A DNA stretch of 64,000 bases, taken from positions 744,001-808,000 of the forward strand of contig NZ_JACYTQ010000002.1 of assembly GCF_014841125.1 (NCBI RefSeq), given 5' to 3'. The stretch comes from Echinicola arenosa. Lineage in GTDB: Bacteria > Bacteroidota > Bacteroidia > Cytophagales > Cyclobacteriaceae. The notes under the pieces are model-generated. The model was not told the DNA's origin. It did no database searches and worked only from the letters and a program-made list of their open reading frames with translations. This document shows positions 1 through 9,061 of this stretch, piece by piece. The translations under genes were made by a program, and so were the position numbers. How positions within the stretch are numbered: position 1 is the stretch's first letter; each line of letters starts with the position of its first letter.

Positions 1-207
1 GAGCAAGGAAAGATGGCAGTAATCCAGCAAATTATGCCAAGCGAGCTTACCCTTCACTTAATGGAGATGGGTTTCCTGCCGGGAAAACGCATTTCTCTTT
101 TGCAAAGAGCTCCGCTAAAAGACCCTTTGGCTTTTAAGCTGGAAAATACAGTGATAGCCTTAAGAAAAGCTGAAGCCCAGCTGATCCAAGTGACATTAGA
201 AAATTGA
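1..207 (+). CDS. feoA: FeoA family protein, 5' end cut by window edge
   Basis: Small cytoplasmic SH3-like partner of the ferrous iron transporter FeoB. The frame is open from base 1 (Glu-Gln-Gly-Lys before the first Met at base 13). The motif LHLMEMGFLPG followed by the APLKDP stretch is the typical FeoA core, which normally begins about 15-20 residues earlier, so the ATG at 13 is probably internal and the true start lies outside the window. Only 7 nt separate it from feoB on the same strand, so the two are almost certainly co-transcribed. Identity rests on the motif and the neighbour; the missing N-terminus is the only uncertainty. Confidence 0.85.
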   Translation, partial: EQGKMAVIQQIMPSELTLHLMEMGFLPGKRISLLQRAPLKDPLAFKLENTVIALRKAEAQLIQVTLEN

Positions 208-214
208 TCCTTTT

Positions 215-2347
215 ATGCCAGAAGTACTTACACCTGCCCAACAGTCCACATTTACCGTTGCATTGATCGGAAATCCCAATGTAGGTAAAACAACCATCTT
301 TAATAGGTTGACGGGATTGCGTCAGAAAGTAGGAAATTACCCTGGAGTAACGGTCGACAAGAGGTTTGCCAATGTTAAAATCGGAGAACAGGAAGCTACT
401 ATTCTTGATCTACCGGGAACTTATAGTATTTACCCTAATTCGGAGGATGAAGTAATCGTCCATAGGGTGCTCAACGGCCTTGATCAAGGTAATAGGCCAG
501 ATTTTGTACTGGCAGTTGTGGATATGTCCAGCATGGAAAGGGGGCTCTTTCTGATCACTCAAATTATGGATTTGGGACTGCCTATGGCCATCGTATTGAA
601 CATGGAAGATACTGCTGAAGAACAAGGCATAAAAGTAAAGACACATGCTCTTTACAGGTCTTTAGGCGTACCGATCATCCAATCCAATGCCCGCAGTAAT
701 AAGGGAATAGATGGGATACTTGACCTGATTGGACAAAAGATGTTTGAGAAACCTCAGTCTTTTTTAAACATTGAAGACCTTTTACCTCATGAACTTTCTT
801 CTGCCGTTCAAGAAAAATTTGGATTGGAAAACAGTTATCAAGCTTATCAATTGATACGGTTCCATCAAAGTGAGCCATTAATTGATCATAACGACAAACT
901 TTGGTTGGAGCATCAGTTATCTAAGGTTGAATACGACATCAAAAAGACTCAATTGGAAGAAACACAGCAAAGATATGCTGGCATTCAACAAGTCCTGTCT
1001 TCGGCAATTGAAAAAACCGATATTCAAAGAAAGAGATTAACTGACAAGCTAGATAGCGTATTCCTTCATAAAATAGGAGGCTATGGGATCTTCATAGGTA
1101 TATTATTGGTGATCTTTCAGGCTGTTTTTGCTTGGTCAGCCATGCCTATGGACCTTATAGATGGTTTCTTTGCTACACTCAGTGCCGCAGTAGCTAACCT
1201 CTTGCCTGCAGGAGTTTTGACTGACCTGATTACTGAAGGGATAATTCCTGGGATTGGTGGTGTGGTTATCTTTATCCCTCAAATTGCCCTACTATTTGCC
1301 TTTTTGGGAATTCTTGAAGATACTGGCTATATGTCACGGGTAGTGTTCTTAATGGATAGGATCATGAGACCTTTTGGGCTCAATGGTAAAAGCGTAGTTC
1401 CTTTGATATCGGGTATTGCCTGCGCAATCCCTGGGATAATGGCTACACGTAATATCGGCAACTGGAAGGACAGGTTAATCACCATCATGGTTACTCCATT
1501 GATGAGCTGTTCTGCAAGATTGCCTGTTTATGTGATTTTGATAGGCATTGCTGTTCCAGAATCTTATGTGGGTCCATTTAACCTCCAAGCGATAGCGCTA
1601 TTGGGGATGTACTTATTGGGAATAATAGCGGTGCTTTTCACCTCTTGGATTTTGAAACTGGCCTTAAAATTCAAAGAAAAGAGCTATCTAATGGTGGAAA
1701 TGCCATTATATAGACTTCCAAGGTGGAAAGATGTATTGATCACCATGTACTCCAAGTCCAAGACTTTCGTATTTGCCGCTGGAAAGGTGATTTTGACCAT
1801 TTCAGTAATTCTATGGGTATTGGCTTCCTATGGACCATCCAGTGTCCGTGAAGAATCCATCGCCAAGGTTGAAGTTCCCGCTGAGAATGCTGCTCAAGAA
1901 GATTTGGACCTTTATGAGAGCCAACTTGCATCTGCGGAGTTAGAATCATCGTACATAGGAATAATGGGTAAGTTCATTGAACCGACCATCAGACCTTTAG
2001 GGTATGACTGGAAAATCGGGATTGCACTGATCACTTCCTTTGCAGCTCGTGAAGTGTTTGTCTCTACCATTGCTACACTTTATAGTGTGGGTAGTGATGT
2101 GGAAGATGAATTGACCATTCAGCAAAAGTTGGAAAGTGAGGTCAATCCAGAGACCGGGGAAAAAGTATTTAATCTGGCCACTGCCTTTTCGCTGATAGTT
2201 TTCTATGCATTTGCCATGCAATGTATGAGTACGTTGGCAGTGGTCTATAGAGAGACTAAAGGCTGGAAATGGCCAGTTATCCAAACCGTTTATATGACCG
2301 CCTTAGCATATGTATCTGCTTGGGTAGTCTATCAAATATTGTCTTAA
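215..2347 (+). CDS. feoB: Ferrous iron transport protein B
   Basis: Inner-membrane Fe(II) transporter with an N-terminal G domain. GNPNVGKT (residues 19-26) is the G1 loop, DLPGTYS is G3, and NMED fits the G4 position, where NKxD or NxxD is usual. The C-terminal part has many hydrophobic segments, including the conserved gate stretches around IPGIGGVVIFIPQ and SGIACAIPGIMATRN. At 710 residues it matches the usual length of a single-chain FeoB without a fused FeoA. It lies 7 nt after feoA and 15 nt before a small Cys-rich membrane peptide, a standard feo operon. No regulator site is visible because the promoter lies outside the window. Confidence 0.97.
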   Translation: MPEVLTPAQQSTFTVALIGNPNVGKTTIFNRLTGLRQKVGNYPGVTVDKRFANVKIGEQEATILDLPGTYSIYPNSEDEVIVHRVLNGLDQGNRPDFVLAVVDMSSMERGLFLITQIMDLGLPMAIVLNMEDTAEEQGIKVKTHALYRSLGVPIIQSNARSNKGIDGILDLIGQKMFEKPQSFLNIEDLLPHELSSAVQEKFGLENSYQAYQLIRFHQSEPLIDHNDKLWLEHQLSKVEYDIKKTQLEETQQRYAGIQQVLSSAIEKTDIQRKRLTDKLDSVFLHKIGGYGIFIGILLVIFQAVFAWSAMPMDLIDGFFATLSAAVANLLPAGVLTDLITEGIIPGIGGVVIFIPQIALLFAFLGILEDTGYMSRVVFLMDRIMRPFGLNGKSVVPLISGIACAIPGIMATRNIGNWKDRLITIMVTPLMSCSARLPVYVILIGIAVPESYVGPFNLQAIALLGMYLLGIIAVLFTSWILKLALKFKEKSYLMVEMPLYRLPRWKDVLITMYSKSKTFVFAAGKVILTISVILWVLASYGPSSVREESIAKVEVPAENAAQEDLDLYESQLASAELESSYIGIMGKFIEPTIRPLGYDWKIGIALITSFAAREVFVSTIATLYSVGSDVEDELTIQQKLESEVNPETGEKVFNLATAFSLIVFYAFAMQCMSTLAVVYRETKGWKWPVIQTVYMTALAYVSAWVVYQILS

Positions 2348-2362
2348 GAAAAGAAATTGATT

Positions 2363-2503
2363 ATGTGGCAGGAAATTATTGTGTGGACTTTATTTGCAGG
2401 TATCATTGGCTGGAAAATCTACCAATATGCCAAACCAAAAAAATCTAATGCCTTGGACTGTGGCTGTGGGAAATGTGATGCCGTAAAAACTTCAAAAAAT
2501 TAA
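2363..2503 (+). CDS. FeoB-associated Cys-rich small membrane protein
   Basis: A 46-residue ORF immediately after feoB. It starts MWQEIIVWTLFAGIIGW, which is one short membrane helix, followed by a basic linker and a Cys cluster reading LDCGCGKCDA. This layout (single N-terminal helix, C-terminal CxCxxC) is that of the FeoB-associated Cys-rich membrane protein family found behind feoB in many bacteria. Its role is not settled in general; a metal- or redox-related help to FeoB is the usual suggestion. Start and stop are clear, and its stop abuts the terminator hairpin at 2508-2546. Confidence 0.8.
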   Translation: MWQEIIVWTLFAGIIGWKIYQYAKPKKSNALDCGCGKCDAVKTSKN

Positions 2504-2507
2504 AAAT

Positions 2508-2546
2508 AGGTCTTTCAGGATTTATTAGCCAATTCCTGAAAGACCT
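2508..2546. terminator. 13-bp hairpin between feo operon and polysaccharide operon
   Basis: Bases 2508-2520 and 2534-2546 are perfect inverted copies (AGGTCTTTCAGGA) with a 13-nt loop. On the minus strand the stem is followed by an A/T-rich tract with runs of T, so it works best as terminator of the polysaccharide operon. On the plus strand a T-run is missing. The stem overlaps the last codons and stop of the minus-strand glycosyltransferase. Confidence 0.75.
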
Positions 2547-3648
2547 CAATATATTGATCGGTAACATGGTCCCAATCATATTTTTGGGTCAACCCTTTTT
2601 GTGAATTTTCCCTTAAACTTTTCATTTTTTCTGGTGCGCTTTCTGCTTTGGCCACCACTTCACTCACCTCTTCCCCTGTCTTTCCAAAATACCAACCATA
2701 TTCTCCCCTTTGAAGCATCTCTTGATTGAAAGGTGTATCCAAAGCCAAAATAGCACAACCATAACCCAAAGCCTTCAGCATGGCCGGATTGGTACCACCA
2801 TATTCATGACCATGAAAGTAAGCATAACAGTTTTGGTACAATGCAGCCAGTTCATAAGGATCCTTCACATAGCCTGTAAAGAGCAACCGTTCATCAGGTA
2901 AATCCTTTAGTCTTTCAGCAAAGGTATCTTTATACGGAACATCTCCCACTATCACCAACCTTCTCTTGGAAGTGGACTTTATGAACCCTTCAATGATCAA
3001 ATCCGCGTTGTTATCTGGCACCAACCTCCCCACAATCAGGTAATAATCCTCTTTGACCAAATCCCATTTCTTTATCAATGTAGGATCAGCTTTTAAGCCT
3101 GGATTGGAGCCATAGGCGATTACTCTTGAGGAAGCACCAAAAAGCTCCTCATAGACTTTTTGCATTTCATCAGAATCATTGATGATCTGGTCATAGAATT
3201 TGGTCGCCATTTTAGAAGCCCAAAAGAAATATTTCGCACCAATTCCTTTCCATTTAGGACGCAGCCATTCCAAACCATCCACATTAATGGCTGTAGGTTT
3301 TCGAAAAATTTTGGATATCAAACCAAAGGGCCCATTACCGCTATTAACTACAAATATCACGTCTGCTTTGGAAAAACAGGCATGGATCATAGAGAAAAAA
3401 GAATGAGTCAATTGGGTAAAGGACTTGGACTCGATGGCCGGCATATAGACCAAATCTATTCCATTGACCTGTTTCGGCCTGTCCTTAAACAAGGATCGGT
3501 GACAGTAAACAGTTACCTTGACGCCTTTTTTTACCAGCCGCTCCCCGAGCTCCTTGACCATGGTATCATAGCCACCATAGACATAGGGATAACCTTTTGC
3601 ACCAAAAATAGCGACTCTAAGGGACTTTTCCTTACTCACTTTATGCAT
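2515..3648 (-). CDS. GT4-type glycosyltransferase with DUF1972-like N-terminus
   Basis: Last gene of the polysaccharide operon, 377 residues. The N-terminus reads RVAIFGAKGYPYVYGGYDTM, typical of the DUF1972 domain of rhamnosyltransferase-like GT4 enzymes. The C-terminal half has the GT4 donor-site region: LIVGRLVPDNNADLIIEGF, then HGHEYGGTNPAMLKALGYG in place of the usual E-x7-E stretch. It should be a cytoplasmic enzyme adding one sugar to the lipid-linked repeat unit; donor and acceptor cannot be read from sequence. Its ATG overlaps the stop of the preceding glycosyltransferase by 8 nt, indicating translational coupling. The 3' end lies inside a terminator hairpin. Confidence 0.85.
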   Translation of the reverse strand: MHKVSKEKSLRVAIFGAKGYPYVYGGYDTMVKELGERLVKKGVKVTVYCHRSLFKDRPKQVNGIDLVYMPAIESKSFTQLTHSFFSMIHACFSKADVIFVVNSGNGPFGLISKIFRKPTAINVDGLEWLRPKWKGIGAKYFFWASKMATKFYDQIINDSDEMQKVYEELFGASSRVIAYGSNPGLKADPTLIKKWDLVKEDYYLIVGRLVPDNNADLIIEGFIKSTSKRRLVIVGDVPYKDTFAERLKDLPDERLLFTGYVKDPYELAALYQNCYAYFHGHEYGGTNPAMLKALGYGCAILALDTPFNQEMLQRGEYGWYFGKTGEEVSEVVAKAESAPEKMKSLRENSQKGLTQKYDWDHVTDQYIEVFQELANKS

Positions 3649-4825
3649 TTACTTTACTGTTGGGCAAAATTGATTGAAATATCTCACCCATATTTTTAAT
3701 ATAAGCTTCTATAGAAAAATCCTTGATCACCCTTTGCTGACCAGCATTTCCTAAAGTGATTCTTAAGTTTTCATCTTCGATTAATTGCTCAAAGGCTGAT
3801 GCAGCTTGAGGAACATTGTCCCAAGGCACCAAATAACCGGTTTCCCTTTCCAATACCATTTCCTTTGCCCCACCATGATTCGTGGCAATCACTGGCTTTC
3901 CAGCAGCCATGGCTTCCAATACAGTAGTAGGTAAAGGATCAGGAAGTATGGAAGGAAGCATAAAGATATCAAAGCCACTCATGATCTCCGGAACATCGGT
4001 TCGATAGCCCAAGTCGGTCACTTTCCCCTCAAGGCCATTCGACTTGATTTTGTTTTTGATTTCATCATATAGGTATTCATAGCCCTCAAAGGCATCTCCC
4101 ACCATGACAAAATGAATTTGATCATACTTCTCAGCCAACTCCTTTGCCACATCCAAAAAGTAGGTCTGTCCTTTCCAAAAATGCACCCGGGCAATCATAC
4201 CAATTAAGACCGTATTCTGATCAATCCCAATTTCTAACTTTAAATCATATTTGGCCCGCTTAAATGGGAGATAATCGATGCCATTGTAGACTACTTTTAA
4301 CTTATTCTTCTCTACGCCTGAAGAATAATTATTCGCAGTAGCTTGAGAAACACAAATTACAAGGTCACCTGTTTTTTGAAGTAAGACCTCAATAAACTTT
4401 TTAAACCAACTTGGCTGCTCAATAATTTCCCTTACATGCCAAATATGTTTCAATCTCATACTCTTAGCTACCCAAGCTCCTACCCAAACGGCCGTAGTAT
4501 TGGTATAAATTAGTCCTATATTGTACTTTTTAACTAATTTTTTCAATTCTCTTGAAGCATTTTTCATATGCTTCATTCTATTGACTAAGCCTAGTAAGTT
4601 GAAGTATTTTCGTCTGACTACTCCTAATCTAATAATTAAAACCTCAATACCTTCCTCCCTTATAGCATCGGCTAAAGATCCTTCTGAGGAAAGTATAACT
4701 ATAGGTTTGAATCCCTGTCTTTTTAGTCCAATGACTGACCTTATCAAACTTCTACTGGCTCCATAAAGATCCGTAGAGCTATGCAATACCAGTACAGTGT
4801 TTTCTTCTTTATTAAAATTTAGCAA
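3641..4825 (-). CDS. GT4 family glycosyltransferase
   Basis: Cytoplasmic GT-B glycosyltransferase, 394 residues. The N-terminal VLVLHSSTDLYGASRSL is the acceptor-domain start common in this family. The C-terminal donor region shows IGMIARVHFWKGQTYFLDV and the nucleotide-sugar loop PTTVLEAMAAGKPVIATNHGG. No in-frame ATG exists near the start; a stop codon lies directly upstream of TTG 4825, so TTG is the most likely start. A 120-nt A/T-rich gap separates it from the acyltransferase upstream, the longest gap in the operon. Sugar specificity is unknown. Confidence 0.85.
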   Translation of the reverse strand: MLNFNKEENTVLVLHSSTDLYGASRSLIRSVIGLKRQGFKPIVILSSEGSLADAIREEGIEVLIIRLGVVRRKYFNLLGLVNRMKHMKNASRELKKLVKKYNIGLIYTNTTAVWVGAWVAKSMRLKHIWHVREIIEQPSWFKKFIEVLLQKTGDLVICVSQATANNYSSGVEKNKLKVVYNGIDYLPFKRAKYDLKLEIGIDQNTVLIGMIARVHFWKGQTYFLDVAKELAEKYDQIHFVMVGDAFEGYEYLYDEIKNKIKSNGLEGKVTDLGYRTDVPEIMSGFDIFMLPSILPDPLPTTVLEAMAAGKPVIATNHGGAKEMVLERETGYLVPWDNVPQAASAFEQLIEDENLRITLGNAGQQRVIKDFSIEAYIKNMGEIFQSILPNSKVNA

Positions 4826-4945
4826 TTACTTTTATTTTATCTAACCAAAAACTAGACTACTATTCAATGGACCTTGTAAATCAGCTAGTTTTATTAAAAT
4901 ACTTCATTTAAAGAATTATTTTAATAGGTAAAATGAATTGATTCA

Positions 4946-5638
4946 CTATCTCCTATTTTTAATTACCTTAGCTGGATTTCCTCCAACAATTGAATAAGGG
5001 GGAACATCTTTAGTGACAACACTCCCAGCAGCAATAACAGACCCTTTTCCAATAGTTACGCCAGCCAAAATAATGGAATTGGATGCAATCCAACAATCGT
5101 CCTCAATCTTTACAAAACTTCTCGTCACCCCCTGATCTTTCATAGGAATATCAGCATTTTCAAAATTATGATTTTCCGAATAGATACTTACTCTTGGAGA
5201 CATCATCACATTATTCCCGATTTCTATATATCCAGAACAGCCAATATAACTGAGATGGCCAATATTGGAATTATCTCCTATTTTAAGTCCTTCCCCTAAC
5301 GGCCCCCCATAATTATTGGTGGGACGTATCATTGCATATCTACCTATCGTTACATTATTTCCAAGTTCTATTCCTTGTTTGGATAACCCATTAATCTCGC
5401 ATTCATCTTCAAAAATGCAATTCCTTCCAGAACTTATATAGGACTTGTTAAATATTTTCGTTCCTTTACCTACCAAAAGCATTCCATTTGAAGATTTCAA
5501 AAATAGCTTTAACCAAAGTCCTCTAAGCCATTTTGGTAAAACCATCCACAGAGATAGCATAATGTCCTTTTGAGCCCACTCTTCCCCAAATCGGTTTTCT
5601 GGATTTACATTAAATATTTTAAACAGTAATGAAAGCAT
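4946..5638 (-). CDS. Left-handed beta-helix (hexapeptide) O-acyltransferase
   Basis: 230 residues, rich in hexapeptide repeats from about residue 70 on (for example [77 protein letters not shown]). The SENHNF stretch carries the His typical of WbbJ/LacA-type acetyltransferases. It probably O-acetylates a sugar of the exopolysaccharide in the cytoplasm using acetyl-CoA; the acyl group is an inference. Its ATG overlaps the stop of the preceding glycosyltransferase by one base. Confidence 0.88.
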   Translation of the reverse strand: MLSLLFKIFNVNPENRFGEEWAQKDIMLSLWMVLPKWLRGLWLKLFLKSSNGMLLVGKGTKIFNKSYISSGRNCIFEDECEINGLSKQGIELGNNVTIGRYAMIRPTNNYGGPLGEGLKIGDNSNIGHLSYIGCSGYIEIGNNVMMSPRVSIYSENHNFENADIPMKDQGVTRSFVKIEDDCWIASNSIILAGVTIGKGSVIAAGSVVTKDVPPYSIVGGNPAKVIKNRR

Positions 5639-6747
5639 TAGTCAACTAAAATGATTTTTTTAATTTCCTCAATAGTTTTTTCCCAACGATATTTATCCAC
5701 CATACTTTTTTGTCTTTCCCTAAATTCCTCTGTTTGCTCAGGAGTAGAATTCAAAATATCTTGAATTTTTTGAGCAATGTCTGATACATTTTCTGGGTCA
5801 AACAAGGTACCTCCATCCCCTACCACCTCTGGTAATGCACCTTGATTTGACGCTGCCATAAGCAATTCATAATGAAATGCTTCGATTACAGGAATCCCAA
5901 AGCCTTCATAAAGAGATGGAAAAACATACATTTTGGCCTTTGAATAAAAAGTATGTAATTCTTCATCTGAAACATGTCCAGTAAGAATTACGCTATCGGT
6001 TAAATTCTTTTTTTTGATTTCGTTGATTACATTGTCAAAATCATCAAGAAAAAGCTTAGGCCCTCTTTGCCCAATCAAAACTAATTTCAAATCCTCATTT
6101 TGGATTTTAGAAAAGGCTTCTATTAACCTAACCAGGTTCTTCCTTTTCTCAATAACTCCAACATGAAGTAAATATTCATCTCCCTCGTTGATACCAAACC
6201 GATCCAATTCAACTAGTTTTTGAGGTGTTAATAAAGAACGCTTCGGACCAAGAGGGATAACTTTGACTTTATCTACTTCAAACTTAAACAATCCACACAA
6301 CCTACCTTTAGAAAACTGAGATACCGTGATAATTGACTTAGCTTTTTTTCCAGCCGGTATAGCCATCCAGGTAAACATCCATCGCCAATATTTATTATAA
6401 TGCTGGGGTATCTCCCAAATATTACACCCATGAAAAATAGGATAGGCATTAGTTCCCTGAGGCATAAAATAGGGAATTACATAATCGTTACAGATCAGCA
6501 CGTCACAATCAAGTCTTTTTACCTTCAAAGGCAATTGAACTTCTTTCCACCAAAAGAACTTTATATGCTCAATTGCTTTTTGGATTTTGGTTTTCGGAGG
6601 AGAAAATGGCTTAGGGCTTATCTCTATTACCTCAATCACAGGATCTTCTTTGAGACCTCTCAATATTTCCTCCAATACAGTTCTTATACCTGTTTTTGCC
6701 AAGAAAAGATCCCTAGTATCTATTGCTATTTTGATTTTACTATGCAA
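5638..6747 (-). CDS. GT4 family glycosyltransferase
   Basis: 369 residues. It begins [22 protein letters not shown], a usual N-terminus for this GT4 group. Donor-side features are [20 protein letters not shown] and [19 protein letters not shown] (E-x7-E motif), so it is a mannosyltransferase-like GT-B enzyme, though the sugar is not determinable. The only start codon near the family start is TTG at 6747, which overlaps the end of the polymerase gene by 8 nt; coupling to the upstream gene is likely. Confidence 0.87.
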   Translation of the reverse strand: MHSKIKIAIDTRDLFLAKTGIRTVLEEILRGLKEDPVIEVIEISPKPFSPPKTKIQKAIEHIKFFWWKEVQLPLKVKRLDCDVLICNDYVIPYFMPQGTNAYPIFHGCNIWEIPQHYNKYWRWMFTWMAIPAGKKAKSIITVSQFSKGRLCGLFKFEVDKVKVIPLGPKRSLLTPQKLVELDRFGINEGDEYLLHVGVIEKRKNLVRLIEAFSKIQNEDLKLVLIGQRGPKLFLDDFDNVINEIKKKNLTDSVILTGHVSDEELHTFYSKAKMYVFPSLYEGFGIPVIEAFHYELLMAASNQGALPEVVGDGGTLFDPENVSDIAQKIQDILNSTPEQTEEFRERQKSMVDKYRWEKTIEEIKKIILVD

Positions 6748-8143
6748 CAGGTAAAGACGTCTTAGGATTCAACTTAATTTGATTGTATGTTTTGACACTA
6801 TAGCCAACCATCCACCAAGAAATAAGGGAAACATAAAGGAAATTTTCAGCATTAGAAGTAAAAAGGGGGAGCAATAGACCGAATTTGACAGTACATGCTA
6901 CAAATGCCACCCTAGCGACCATTACATTATCAACTTCTCTAAAGGTTTTTAAACAGATTCTAATACTATTGAACAGGAGTAATATGTACAATATCATTCC
7001 TAAAAAACCCATTTGAACTCCAAAAATCAAATATTGATTTTCGCCGCCCACTCTTAGCTCATCTGTAACACTTGATGTATTTCCGCTCATTGCCAAACCA
7101 ATTCCTTCAGGATGCTGAAGCATGGAGTCAAGTGCAATCAACCATTCAACAACGTGTCCAATACTTGAGGCATTCTGAAAAGTAATTGTATCATATATGA
7201 AATAGTAAAAATCTTTATTAGCAAAAGCCAACACATAAATCACAAAGCACAGAACTATAATAGCTGATATTTTAAACAGCGTATTTAATTTAAAGATAAA
7301 AGCTATAAAAAATAACATAAAGAAAAAGGCGGCAAAAGAAGCCCTTGAACTACTGAAAAAAATCCCGCCTGCAGCCACTATCATTACCAAAATATACAAA
7401 TTAGCTTTCTCTCTTTTTTTAGTCAGATACCAAACAAGTCCAGTTGAGAATGCCAATAAGCTAGATGCTGCTAATTCCAATGGATCAGAAAAAAATGATG
7501 CAAATCTTTTAGCTCCTGCTTGAGTTTCAAATGTCCATGACAAATTAAAATGGCCTGAAGGTTCTATATTATAAATTGCTGAATTAAATTCTGAATACCC
7601 TGAAAAAGATTGAAAATGGGTATCCAAAACCCTTTCAAAAACATTTACACCAAAAGAAAATAGGGTCACCATCATAATTCCTTTAAATAATAAAGAAATT
7701 TCATGTTCTGACATTCTACTGTTCCTCCCAAAAAAGTAAAAGGCAGCTAATAACAAAATATTTTTAAGATAAAGGGCTTTATCTACAAAAGATGCTCCTC
7801 CAAGTGGCAGAAACAAATACAAAATACCAATACATAAAAAGATTATTAATACTTTGTCTGTCAGATTAATTCTTAAAGTATAATTAAAAATATTTCTTTC
7901 ATAAACCAAAAATGAAATAATAGCGATAATAACAACAAATTCCTTAAGAAACTTAAAGAGAGTTACAAGCCAAATCAAATGCGACGCTTGCCACGTTATA
8001 CTTAAAATAGTTGTATAAAAAGGGAAATAAAAGCATGCAAAGTAAACTACCCATTCCCACTTACCTTCGAAAACAATCTTATTGACTGTTATGGAAAGCA
8101 GTAAAACAACTCCTATGATAACAAGTATAAATATAAAAGGCAT
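6740..8143 (-). CDS. Wzy-type O-antigen/exopolysaccharide polymerase, putative
   Basis: 467-residue integral membrane protein with roughly ten to twelve hydrophobic segments. A long loop in the middle (around GYSEFNSAIYNIEPSGHFNLSW) and a second around HPEGIGLAMSGNTSSV fit the periplasmic loops of the Wzy/O-antigen ligase family. It sits between a glycosyltransferase and the flippase-GT2 pair, where a Wzy is expected. It would polymerise repeat units at the periplasmic face of the inner membrane. Sequence conservation in this family is weak, so the call leans on topology and context. Confidence 0.75.
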   Translation of the reverse strand: MPFIFILVIIGVVLLLSITVNKIVFEGKWEWVVYFACFYFPFYTTILSITWQASHLIWLVTLFKFLKEFVVIIAIISFLVYERNIFNYTLRINLTDKVLIIFLCIGILYLFLPLGGASFVDKALYLKNILLLAAFYFFGRNSRMSEHEISLLFKGIMMVTLFSFGVNVFERVLDTHFQSFSGYSEFNSAIYNIEPSGHFNLSWTFETQAGAKRFASFFSDPLELAASSLLAFSTGLVWYLTKKREKANLYILVMIVAAGGIFFSSSRASFAAFFFMLFFIAFIFKLNTLFKISAIIVLCFVIYVLAFANKDFYYFIYDTITFQNASSIGHVVEWLIALDSMLQHPEGIGLAMSGNTSSVTDELRVGGENQYLIFGVQMGFLGMILYILLLFNSIRICLKTFREVDNVMVARVAFVACTVKFGLLLPLFTSNAENFLYVSLISWWMVGYSVKTYNQIKLNPKTSLPVA

Positions 8144-8158
8144 TAATCTAGAATTCGG

Positions 8159-9061
8159 TCATTTACAGTCCTGAAAAACACCATCCTTGATACCGTTAAG
8201 CAGTGCCAAAAACTTATTTTTCCTTCTTCGTAATAGAAAGTAAATTCCATACATTCCGAATTTCATAAATTGGAAGGGCCATGCATATAAAAAAAAAGGA
8301 AATCCCAAATGGTTCCTAAGTTGAAAAATTTGATTTCGAGTATTGAGATAATGAACTTTGGGATTCAACACCCCCTCCTTCCTCATATTTTTTGCCTTCA
8401 AAGAAGCTCCTGCCTCATGGTAAATTACAGATTGTGGAACCACTGAAAGACTATGTCCTTTGGATTTCATTCTAAGTGACCAATCAACATCTTCGAAATA
8501 AGCAAAATAGTGGTCATTCAAAAGCCCTATTTCTTCGATCACCCTGGATCTGATCAAGATACAGCATCCTGTAATCCAATCGGTAGCATATTGGTCATTG
8601 ACTTTTTTGATCTGCTTGATGGACTTGGAACTTCCTGTCCATGGATTGTATTTTCCTCCTGCATTCCAAATAGTAGTCTTTTCATGCAGGTAATACATCA
8701 AAGGCTGCACAGCACCCAAACCATCATTTATGTTCAAGGCATTTATCAATGGTTCCATAAAATCTTCTTTGACCTCTGTATCATTATTCAGTAACATGAT
8801 ATATTCAAATCCCCTATCCAAGGCATACTGAATTCCAACATTATTTCCCCCTGTGAAACCAAGATTTTCCTCATTTTGGAGATAAATCACCTCCTCAAAC
8901 TCTTCTTTCAATTGGTTCAAGGATCCATCTGAGGAAGCATTGTCCACTAAAATAATTTTGAAATCTTTGGACGTAGTCCGACTGAGTGAATGGAGACAAT
9001 TTCGGGTATACGAATATCCATTCCAATTAAGAATGATGATGGCTACCAAACAATCTTCCAT
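8159..9061 (-). CDS. GT2 family glycosyltransferase
   Basis: GT-A fold enzyme. The N-terminus MEDCLVAIIILNWNGYSYTRNC and the DNASSDGS stretch bind the nucleotide sugar; LLNNDTEV is the DxD-like metal site. The part ending at FEDVDWSLRMKSKGHSLSVVPQS is the conserved ED-Y region of rhamnosyl/galactosyltransferase-like GT2 proteins. I place the start at ATG 9061 (300 residues) because the family begins a few residues before the ILNWNG motif. An upstream extension to 9148 would overlap the flippase gene by more than 100 nt. With this start the overlap with the flippase is 35 nt. Confidence 0.87.
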   Translation of the reverse strand: MEDCLVAIIILNWNGYSYTRNCLHSLSRTTSKDFKIILVDNASSDGSLNQLKEEFEEVIYLQNEENLGFTGGNNVGIQYALDRGFEYIMLLNNDTEVKEDFMEPLINALNINDGLGAVQPLMYYLHEKTTIWNAGGKYNPWTGSSKSIKQIKKVNDQYATDWITGCCILIRSRVIEEIGLLNDHYFAYFEDVDWSLRMKSKGHSLSVVPQSVIYHEAGASLKAKNMRKEGVLNPKVHYLNTRNQIFQLRNHLGFPFFLYAWPFQFMKFGMYGIYFLLRRRKNKFLALLNGIKDGVFQDCK

